From Klebsormidium nitens (Eukaryota; Streptophyta; Klebsormidiophyceae; Klebsormidiales; Klebsormidiaceae), in the NCBI GenBank assembly GCA_000708835.1, contig DF237741.1, positions 1 to 32,505 of the forward strand: 32,505 bases of DNA, in the 5' to 3' direction. Positions 23,535-32,505 of the stretch are shown here, in pieces. Both the position numbers and the translations under genes were made by a program. Position 1 is the first letter of the stretch. The number at the start of each line of letters is the position of its first letter. The notes below the pieces were generated by a model. It saw only the letters and a program-made list of their open reading frames with translations. It did not search any database and was not told where the DNA came from.

Positions 23535-24093
23535 CTCGGAGTGGGAGCACTTGCACACCAACATCGAATCGCGAATGGGTTTATTTGGGCAAGCCCGACT
23601 TGCCCTTCGTTCTAGTGTTTCCGTTGTTTGCAACGTTGGGGCTTAGAGATTGATAGCTTGAGGTAGTGTAGGAACTGAGCTTAGTATCTGATGAAGGAGT
23701 GATATGACACTCAACAATAGGGAGTTTCGATATGGTAGTTGCCAGGTTTAGAGTTCTTTGGAAGCTCTCAGAGCAATGTCGGTGCAGATCGGATCCACCC
23801 TTGCAGCTTTGCTGTGAAGATATTGCTCGTCTCTCTCAAGTAGATTTGTTATGGAACCCCTGAACCTGGTGCGATGTAGATGGTGCATGCCAAGGCTTTG
23901 GTTTGATCGTTGAAGTGAACTTTGAAGGAGAACTGCCTGCTTCGCTGCATCTGGTTAATTGCTTGTGATTCCGATAGCAGGTTCAAAATCAGTAGTTAGA
24001 GCTAGAAGCACATCTTCGAAATGTCCATTTGTTGAACTCAAGGATACACCTGCTTCTGAATTTGCTTGCTGGCATAGGCTCATGTGGCCGCCG

Positions 24094-24133
24094 CCATGTC
24101 GTCTACTGGTACACCATGTCGTCTACTGGTACA
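24094..24133. repeat. Two exact tandem copies of a 20-bp unit
   Basis: The unit CCATGTCGTCTACTGGTACA occurs at 24094-24113 and again at 24114-24133 with no mismatch or spacer, a recent slippage-type duplication in non-coding DNA. Confidence 0.9.
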
Positions 24134-24389
24134 TTAACTACCGAGTTAGATATCTGGTGCCAGCCGGCCCGCACATTATATCAGGCTAGCTAGTCGAACG
24201 ATACATGTTCAGTATAACTGAGTCCGTTTGGATTGGTCGGATCGCGTACGTGTCATGACCGTCCGGACTCACATATACATGCATGTAACCATGGTCCGAC
24301 ATCATTGCCAGCACCACGCGGTGCATGCAGCAATAAGATCATGCGCAATCCTGCAATTGGAGAGTGCAGGCGGCTCAATCTCTAGATAG

Positions 24390-24403
24390 ACATATGCATA
24401 TGT
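24390..24403. repeat. Perfect 14-bp palindrome ACATATGCATATGT
   Basis: Self-complementary, sharing the ATGCAT core with the palindrome at 11261-11274. Confidence 0.8.
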
Positions 24404-24736
24404 GTACCAATGTAGCAGTTCAACGCAGCTCCATGTCGATGCACCATTGCAGAATCGATCAAGGCAAGTAGGCGATTGTGAAGGAAGTATAGGATTATGA
24501 AATTGGGTACACATCCCCCGTAACTCACAAGGAAACGACAGTGCCATAACTGCTTTACTCGTCTCGAGCATAGCTCCTGACTCAGAAAAGGCAGCCCCTA
24601 ATCTCACCTGCAACCCCCTCGGAAAATTGATGCAATTGCTTGCGGATTCGAAAAGCTCTGCGTCTACTTGGAGCCACCCAATCCCTGTCTTCTATCAGAA
24701 GTTACCTTCTTGCGCAACTAACATAAGTACTGCTTG

Positions 24737-24760
24737 GCTTGTATGACCTTGTATGACCTT
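24737..24760. repeat. Short tandem repeat of CTTGTATGAC
   Basis: Two exact 10-bp copies followed by a partial third (CTTG), in the likely 3' UTR or terminator region of the DUF21-CBS gene. Confidence 0.7.
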
Positions 24761-24859
24761 GACACACCCAAAACTGCTTCTTCCGGACAGGAGTCTCCTC
24801 TACCACCTCCTTTAAACTGTCAGACTTGCACTGCGACGCTCTGTCAACGTGAGGCCCTT

Positions 24860-27800
24860 TCACATGCTGCTGAGACTGCTTGACAGCAGCGGTTCGCTCA
24901 GCTCCCCCTTGGCGCCTCTGGGCCGCAGTGAGTTATTCTCCTGACCGCTGTACGCCTCATCGCCTCCCTGCTGGCGCTGGGCTGCCTCGCCGTCTTTGGC
25001 GCTGCGGGTGTGCCAGTGACGGACAGTTGACTCCTTGGATGTAGAGCGAGAGCGGAACCTCCGGTCGTTTTCGCGGTCGAGACTCCGGCCAGCGCGATCC
25101 ACGAAGTCGGCCATGTTGGACCTCCGGCGACCGGGGCCACCCTGAAAGCAAGTTGGAAGCACGGATCGTTGGCCAATATCAAGAAAGTACTCTAGACCAG
25201 ACAGAATCATGAAAGGTAAGCGGGACTTTATTGGGTAAGGGTTGAAAGCAATTTTCGATCCTCTATGCAAAAGAATAGATGGTCTGGAGTCCTCCCCCTG
25301 AAAGGAGCGATTGCTAGTTACAAGAGCAGCAGCACCAGATCTTAAACGATCCAGAATTAAGCATACTGTGGGTGCGAGACATGGCTGCTTGCCTGCGTTC
25401 TTCCTCGGCCGGTGGGTGGTTGAATGATGCGGCGGCCGGCAGTGCCGACGTTGGCGACTCGGATCCTGCACACCGCCGCAGAGGACCACTGGTCAAACTA
25501 TATTTCATCCGTCCGTTTGATCAGGCAACGGCAGGGAAGAGACCATGAAGACAATCAGTCTGCACGCGGGTTGCCAACCCTGGCCTTCGTGAGCACAGCT
25601 CACAAGGCAGCAGATTGGAGCTTTGAGAACCACAAAGCACAAAGGCTCAAACGCTGGATACGACGTAACCTTGATCAATGACGGATATAATACAAATGTC
25701 TCGTCCTTGCTGAGGACAACTCCTTGTTCAAGAAGCATGTAGTCACAGAAAATAGACCTCAAGTAAAAAGCACAGTTTGGAATAGATAAAAGCTCATGCA
25801 GCCGCCGCGAGCACCTCCTGTGCACGTCGATGTACTCATCCGTCTCGTCCACAATCTCCTCCTGCAGCAGCTCCTCAATCACGTCCTCCAGCGTGATCAC
25901 CCCAATCACGCGGTCCTCGCGCGTCGGCCGCGACGCACTCTGCGAGATGGAAACGAAGATACTCGTCCGCGGTTCCCGAAACACTTTCGTGACTGTTTGG
26001 TGCGAGGTAACGACCCCTGACCATTGGAATTCACTCGAACCTTCTGATACTCCTTAAAGGGCAAATCAAAGTCTACTCGTCAGTGGTCCTCGAAAATGTT
26101 TCTCTGGCTAGGTTTGCGAAGTAACCGAACCATGACCATGCGCATCCACTAAGACCTTCTGGCAGACCTCAAAAGGCGAGCAACACAAAGCAAAGCCAGC
26201 TAATCCAATGGGAGTTTTGACCACTGACAGCGTTAATGATTCGCGCGCAGATCTTTAAACCAAGCACTATTCTGAAGCAGCAGCCCTGCCATGATCTTCC
26301 GCCATGGAGTGAGCTTCACGGAGCCGCCTACCTTCTTGCCCCACCACCTGCTCACGGGCGAAGCCGGGTCACTGCCTCCGTCCTTCCCCGCTGTACTCAG
26401 CACGACAGCCGTCTCGCCCTCTGGAGGCAGCGGCCCGTTCCCGGCCTCGCCAGCAGAGACTATCGTGCTGCTGCCCGGCTGACCGGTCTCCTCAATAGGG
26501 GCGTTCGGGGTGTACGGACCGTACGTGATGTCGGAAGTCTCCGATTTTTTTGCGGGGGGTGCGGAGCCAGGGCTTCGAAGGTCGCCCTTAGTGATCTGGG
26601 AGAAGGTGGAGGACGACATGGGTGAGTCGTCGCATGACGTCATGATGTTCTGCGTGGGGTAACGCCTGTCCCGCCTGTACTACCAAAGGCGGTATTTTGC
26701 AAACGAGAATTGTCGAAAGCATACCGCAGCAGGGCTGATTGAAGCCTCCGACGCCTCTTATGGGCTATCCGACTAGTAATGGATTGGCATCGAATGAGTA
26801 CGAGAAACCCCTGCTATGACACAAGAACTTGCTCTCCCTTTTGTCGATGATCAAAGTTTTCATGCTTTACATGAGATCCAAAGTAGGCAAACCCAACTAA
26901 TGGTATCTTTCTTTGAAAACGAGGGAGAGTTGAACGCGGCTTCATATATTAACTCCAGGTCGCCTCGTGACTTGTAGAACGAAGTCAAGAAACTTCCGCT
27001 CAGCCCTGCGCCTCACCTTGTCTGCAACCTTGTCAGGAACGACCGCCACCCGAGCCTTGAAGCTGTTCACCCGACCAATAGGCCCGGAGCCCCCTTCAGG
27101 CACGGCCGCCCCTTTCTCGCGGGGTTTGCCTCCCGGGCTGGCAGGGGGTTTCTGGCGAGGTCCGGGAATTTCGGGAACCACTGGCAGGGGGCCCTTGCCC
27201 TTTCCTGCGGCCGCGTCGGGAAGACCCTGCTCGGACGATGGGACGACGCCGCCACGGATGGACACCTCCCGGAAGTTGCCAACAGGCGCGCGCGGTGCGG
27301 GGGCAGTCTGAAGTTCTGCAACTAGAAGCGGGAGGCTATTAGACAATGCTGTCGAGGGCGTTCTACCCAAGTCAATAACAAAGACAAGTCTCGAGCACAT
27401 CCTGATTCCCACATCACGCACCTTTGCGAGCGATCTATAAAGCCTTTCAAGATGCGTGTCCAGATGGGAATGTGTCGAAGATCTTAAACTGGAGTTTGCT
27501 TGATTTGAATTTGAGGATATGCATAGCGCCTTTGGAAGTCACAACAGCAGGTGGTCCAAAATGAGTGAAGTCAGACCGCCTTTCTGTCGTTTGTTAAGCA
27601 GAACTAGCAAGTGGTTCAGCAAAAGGGCGGACGTTTCAAAGTGGATTCGCAACTGGTAGAAAGAGCCTAACCGGAAGCGCGAACAGGTTCGAGATCAGAC
27701 GGACAGAAAAGGGATGTTCTGACGAAGCTGTGCAGCGGTCATAAAATGGCCTTCCGGACTGCCGAGTGACCAACCTTCAAGCACTTTCTCAACTGTTCGA

Positions 27801-30800
27801 AACTGCACAAAATTGACCAGCCGACGGAACCGAGAGGAAACTTGCCTGGAACTTGGCGATCTTCTACCGGCTCAGCCTGCGTCTGAACTGTGGGGTCCGG
27901 GATCGCGTCTACCTCTCCAGTCTGAGTGTTGAGCGATAAGTAGATATCCTTCGAGATCGCCCCAGGCACCGGCAGGGTGTTCCCTTCCACGATGATCTCC
28001 CCTGCAAGATGCAAACCGCCGTCAGACGTTAAGTAGAATGCCATTTAATCCGAAGCAATAAGCAACTGTTCACTGCCTATGCGCTGCTCGCTTGCAAGAG
28101 GTTGCAAACGTGTTTACGGATGGACCGAACTGCAATAAGGCTGCAACGCTATTCCACTAGAGACACCTGGCGATACACGTCTCTTATCTTCAAGTACGAT
28201 GTTGTCCACTACAATAGAGGGCATAACAGCAGCATTTTTCGCCACCAAGTCTCAACCCTGCGAAGTGTCAGAAATCAGCAGCGAAGCAGCGAAAGTGACG
28301 GGTCAACCCGGCAGGCCAGACTGCCAGAGGCGCCCTAGATGGCCACATGCACGTTGCGTACCGGTTTCCTTGATTTCGGAGATGGTGAGGTCGGCCAAGA
28401 GGCCCTTCTCCAAGTCGGCTTGGCCCTTCTCAGGAGCGGCCTCTTCTGCTTCTGGTCCGCTGGACCACGCGCCCTTCATCATATCCAGCATGCGACCCCC
28501 GAACCAGGACCCGCCGTTGCCCTTCTCCTTCTCGTCGTCTTCGGCGATGGCATCCTCCGGCTCTTCTTCGTCTGGCTCTTCTTCTGCCCGCACAACGGCG
28601 GCCATGTGGCTCCCGCCCTTCTGGAACTCGTTCAGGATGTCGTACAGAGGCAGGTTTGCTGGGACACGTGGCAGCGGGCGAATGGCCAGAGAGCTGACCG
28701 TGACTTCGTCCTCTGGGCGTACCGTGATGAGGCTTTTCACCTGGAATGCACGTGGGAAGGAATGCACGTGGGAAGGTGAGAATAGGTCCCGGAATTAACG
28801 GACACAAGCTTACTGCGTACACAATAACCCCGTGGCTTTTGGGGGCTGAAACACACGGCGGGGAATGGCTGCATCTAGATAGATGGTGGTTCGCCTCCTG
28901 CGTTTCCGAGTTGTGCCCTCATGCCAATAAAACACACAAGTCAAATCTCAAGACTCAGTTTCGCACGTGTTTTGGACAAGGCTTGTGATGCAAACCTGAA
29001 ATCTGCATTTTCTCGTGCTTACATACGAGGTTTAGCACTTTGACTGGAGGAAGGTGCCTCACCAGCAGAATGCCAATCGGGTTGCTCGGCGTGTCCACGT
29101 AGACAGGGACTCTGCTGTGGCCCCGCCTGAGCACCTCGCCCATGACTTGCCTGCACACATGCCCCGTCTAGTAATCAGAAAAACTTCATTATCTATTTCT
29201 GAAGCTATGCTTCTCCCGATTCCTACGATGCGGTTTGCTACGAAGTTCTCGAGACTTACTTTCATCTACGTGGAACCAGAGGAGTTATCACACGGACTTG
29301 CTCGAGCAACCAGCAAATATGCCCGCGTCTAGGCAAGCTCGATATGGCTCTGCTCGATACGAGGACAAGGGGACCGTCGGGACCCGTTTCATCATGGGCC
29401 AAAACACGATAGCGAGTCTTCCTAGCAGTTCACACTATCGTACCACAAACGGCCTCTAAATACGGATTCTACTCTCAAAGGAGAAGCCCTGGTTTCCAGC
29501 GTGCTAGCGGCACATACCAGTCCAGCCGGGTGAAGACGCTCATGGAGAACGTTGAGTCAATGGGTGTCATCGCCTCTTTCGCAGTTTTTTCTGTGAGGTC
29601 CAGCGCCCCGCTAATGATGGCCGCTTCGTCGTGAGTTAGCTCGCCACCTTGGCCCGCCTGTGCGAGCAAGCGTTCTCATCACGAGTTAGTTCCATGAGGA
29701 AACTTTTCCAGACGGTCAAGATCCCACGCTTCAAGCTCTAAATGGTTGTGACAGGTTGGTGCTGATGAAAAAGCATCAGAAAATGGACTTCCATCTGTGG
29801 CCTTATTGCTGCACATTGACCGAAAGAAACAGGTGCTGCTTTGAAAAGAGTGCTAGTGATGGACAATTGCTTTAGAAAGAGTGTCAAGTCAATTGCAAAA
29901 AGAGAAAGATAAAACTTGGCTGGCACATCTACAATGTGTACCCTCCTTGACCTTCCTCTGGCATGCGCCGCTGTAACAGCTAATTGTTGAGGAGGGGCTC
30001 ATGGATTCTTACTGACTGCTCATGGATTGAGACCAAGGCCTTCAACTGGGACCGGCGAAACAAGGCCTCCTCAGATTCGCCAAGCACCCAGTCCAGGATC
30101 TGCAACAGAGGATTCCCATGCTTCAGTCGTCCCAATATTTTCCATCCATGGACGCATGTACAAATGAACGAGTTAAAGCAGGCCACAGCTACATGCTACA
30201 ACCTTCTGTGAAGTGGGGCCAAGACCAAAGAACCACTTCATCAACTTCTCTGTGCCCCTTGCCCTACAAAGCTCTTATCACCGAGTGCCACTGGGAGCAT
30301 TGCCCGTGCAACATCAATCATATGAAAGGAATGCCTTGAGAACCACAAGTGCAGAGGACAGAGAGTTCAAATCTCACCTTGCTAATCGGGTATGAGATTC
30401 CATAGCAAAGAAACATGAGGACTTTGACAAGGCCAGCCAGGCTGGCGCCAACAGCCAATCCATATCGTGAACAGACAGCCTGAGGAATGATCTGCACAGC
30501 GCCAGGAACTTATCAAGGGGCTGTGTCTACTTCGATGAAGTAGACTGCTTGAAGAGAATGGAACTTGATCAATAGTATCCCTTACATAATTTCTCCCCAG
30601 CCCCACTGGTTCGTCACTCAATAGCAAGCACGTACATGTCAGGGCTCATCTGGACTGCACAGCAAGCCTATCCTGAAGATTCAAGGTTCTGAAAGGAGTG
30701 CTCAATCCAGCGACTCACCTCTCCAAACAGCAAGACCAGAGTCACTGACAGAATGACTGCCGCGATAGGATTCACAAGTCTATCCAAGAAGATGGGCTGC

Positions 30801-31844
30801 AAGAAATGGGAGATCAAATCAGTCCAGCTTAGTTCTCATGAAGAGTCCAGCTGCAGAAATGATTCCCAAAAGAGCAAGTTGACCAGGAATGCACAACGCA
30901 GAGTAAAAGGTGACATAAGATGACATGACAAAACAGCATTGCTCATGTTGTTGAGAAAACCTCACCAGTGCTTCCATCGCGGCCGCATTGCAGAGTAACA
31001 GAGTTACCAATAATAAGTGTTGTCGTTTCACCACCGGAAGAATGATATCTGCAAGAACAGTACAAGATAAGGCTGTTCACTACCAGCATGGAAGCATATT
31101 TGTACAGAAATTCGAGACTGATAACAGCGATGAAACTATATCGGTATGTCCAACTCTTTGTGGATTGCTAGCACAGGCTTCAATTCCAAGGCGGCCCCTG
31201 CAGCAAGATGATACATTGGCACCAAAATCAGAATACATTCTCTTCAGGTTCACATATTTAACGTTCCTTGAATGGAACAAAAATATCTTCCAACTTACCA
31301 GCCTGCTGTTTCTCTTTCTCGGTGCCACTCCTGCGAAGCACCTCTAGATCGACGAGGCCCAGTGACATAAGGCCAAGTGTAAGTCCACTCATCAGTCCGG
31401 CAAAGACGAACAGAAAGATAATAATCCCTGCAAAGCACCGACACATGAATCACTGCTCCAATCTAAGCGTGTTCGTGTTGGACAAAAGAGACGTTTGTGC
31501 GTAATTCAGCATATGCGAATCTCTCAGGAGGAGCAGACAGGACCAGGAAGTTGCCACCGATTAGGACCAGCACAAAGTCCACCTTTTGGGACAATGCAAG
31601 GTGCGCGGATCCTTCTTGGTGGCTGGAAAGCTTGAATCGTGCCGTGTGGATGAGGAAAAGTAGTGAACAAGCCTGTGGTTGCCCTCCAAGCAAGCTTCAA
31701 GTAAATGCAAGACAACTGACATCAATTTTGGAAAGTGAAAGAGGACCTACCAACGTACATCCAGAACTCCGGGTCATGTATCCCCGGGTGTCGCTCGGAG
31801 CTGCAGCTGCAGTTGCAAACCTCTTGCAAAAGGTTTGAGTCCAT
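24860..31844 (-). CDS. DUF21-CBS (CNNM/CorC-type) membrane protein, 15 exons
   Basis: Plant-type relative of CNNM/CorC, a family linked to Mg2+ and other divalent metal transport. Minus-strand exons: 31844-31751, 31427-31299, 31048-30966, 30796-30719, 30491-30378, 30099-30013, 29657-29518, 29150-29063, 28740-28362, 28001-27846, 27315-27017, 26649-26332, 25939-25815, 25465-25393, 25141-24860; product 814 aa. The DUF21 membrane domain (residues 25-190) shows [58 protein letters not shown] and ILDWVLG. The CBS pair follows: [52 protein letters not shown], and [20 protein letters not shown] with [12 protein letters not shown]. Between residues 322 and 665 sits a long acidic then Pro/Gly/Ser-rich insertion. 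Two introns use GC donors. The start is uncertain: an in-frame ATG lies at 31973, and a further 5' exon is possible. Confidence 0.92.
25142..25392 (-). other. GC-AG intron (DUF21-CBS intron 14)
   Basis: Donor CAG|GCAAGC, acceptor TTTCAG on the minus strand, phase 0. It joins GRGRTQ to GGPGRRRSN and keeps the long C-terminal frame open to the stop at 24860. Confidence 0.8.
27316..27845 (-). other. GC-AG intron (DUF21-CBS intron 10)
   Basis: Donor CAG|GCAAGT, acceptor TTGCAG on the minus strand, phase 1. It joins EDRQVP to [11 protein letters not shown]. The GT four bases downstream leaves the wrong phase for the next exon. Confidence 0.82.
28743..28774. repeat. Two exact tandem copies of a 16-bp unit at a splice acceptor
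   Basis: The unit GGAATGCACGTGGGAA is repeated without spacer. On the gene strand (minus) it forms the pyrimidine-rich tract right before the acceptor of exon 9 of the DUF21-CBS gene. Each copy contains a CACGTG palindrome. Confidence 0.85.
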
Positions 31845-32505
31845 ATTTGCGCCCGCAAGTCGATCTCGGTGACAAGTGAAGCTGAAGCCTACGAGTAAAC
31901 TAGGACCTTCGTTGTCACTTACACACTCATCCCGGCTTGCATGGATCGGACAGGTCTTTTGCGATTCCAGCACTTTGCAGCAGCGGTGTCCTCCTTAAGA
32001 TGCAGCAAGTTAGACAACGTTTGACCTAGACTGACTGGGCATATGACTAAGCGGCATCTCCCGTCACTAACATACGCACAGCATTACGTGGATGGAAACT
32101 CCTCCCCCATGCGCACCGCATTTTGCCTCCGCATTTCAGCTTTCTACATACAAGGAACAGCAGAAACTTTCATGAGAGGTTCATGAGGTGCCCTACAAGT
32201 CTAGGGCAGTACACCCTGATCCTTGATCGTTGATTCAGCGCCACTGCGAATTGCGATGCACTGGGTCATGCCAAATCACATCCAAATCATGGCAAATGTT
32301 GCCAAGGCCAATCTCCAGAGTCCATTGCGTGCGCCAAGCTACAGCTTGAAGTTGCAGCAGGCGTCACCTGATCGCCAAGTTGCGCGCGGCCGGAGCCGCG
32401 GTACAGCGGCGGCCGTGGTGCGCGACCGTCGCAACACGAGTCATAAACTAGAGGCGGCGGGGGCACCTTCTCTGGTCCACCCTGCGATGCCTTTTAACTT
32501 TGTCT
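31845..32505 (-). promoter_or_regulatory. 5' region of the DUF21-CBS gene, with a possible extra first exon
   Basis: It contains the 5' UTR and promoter of the minus-strand gene. The distal end (32380-32465) is strongly GC-rich. On the minus strand an ATG at 32444 opens 25 codons free of acidic residues and rich in Arg/Ala, ending at a donor-like CAG|GTGACG (exon end 32368). Joined to a CAG acceptor at 31882-31884 it would enter the frame of exon 1 in the right phase ([17 protein letters not shown]). This would add a targeting-like N terminus. It is speculative. Confidence 0.3.

Larger units (their letters stand above)
23535..24859. other. Gene-free interval between convergent zinc-knuckle and DUF21-CBS genes
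   Basis: About 1.3 kb of spacer and 3' UTRs. It holds a 20-bp tandem pair, a 10-bp tandem pair and a 14-bp palindrome (separate entries). No coding or RNA gene is supported. Confidence 0.5.

Noticed and set aside
26942..27016. Continuation of DUF21-CBS exon 11 to a stop at 26942
   Set aside because: Reading through would lose the conserved second CBS half. A good AAG|GTGAGG donor at 27017 joins in phase to exon 12.
1..32505. tRNA, rRNA, CRISPR, bacterial operon or insertion-sequence signals
   Set aside because: I saw no tRNA-like cloverleaf, rRNA motif, regular spacer array, or transposase/terminal inverted repeat pair; the genes are spliced nuclear eukaryotic genes.

Overview
This is a eukaryotic nuclear window from the green lineage, densely packed and intron-rich. 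The evidence is a nuclear thylakoid gene (CURT1) with a transit peptide, split genes with GT/GC...AG introns, and plant-type versions of TRAP-alpha, CSN1 and a DUF21-CBS protein. Several proteins look closer to land plants than to animals or fungi, so a streptophyte alga (a Klebsormidium-like organism) is a reasonable but unproven guess. No organism is proven by the sequence alone.

Layout. About 240-2090 (-): a broken, apparently intronless coding stretch with several frame changes, perhaps a decayed retroelement gag-like gene. 2580-6446 (+): TRAP-alpha, 9 exons. 7135-8320 (-): TMA7, 5 exons. 9245-10821 (+): TIM10, 5 exons, divergent from TMA7. 10822-12173: gene-free, with two perfect 14-bp palindromes. 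12174-15245 (-): CURT1, 6 exons, plus a second, intact copy of the terminal coding exon just downstream. 16559-19498 (-): CSN1, 6 exons. 20069-23534 (+): a protein made of ten CCHC zinc knuckles, 8 exons, divergent from CSN1. 23535-24859: gene-free, with short tandem repeats. 24860-31844 (-): a DUF21-CBS (CNNM/CorC-type) membrane protein, 15 exons, with a very long insertion inside its CBS module. 31845-32505: its 5' region.

All seven genes were rebuilt by hand from exon phases, splice sites and family motifs, and every junction keeps frame. The genes do not form a pathway. They are housekeeping functions: ER translocation, ribosome-associated factor, mitochondrial import, thylakoid curvature, COP9 deneddylation, RNA binding and divalent-metal transport. 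Two divergent pairs (TMA7/TIM10 and CSN1/zinc-knuckle gene) share short 5' intervals that may act as bidirectional promoters.

The most interesting points are: (1) the duplicated, phase-matched, equal-length last exon of CURT1, which could give two C-terminal isoforms; (2) five GC-AG introns out of 47 reconstructed, far above the roughly 1% usual in plants and animals; (3) the ten-knuckle protein whose repeat units keep an intron at a homologous place; (4) the roughly 340-residue insertion in the CBS module of the DUF21 protein.
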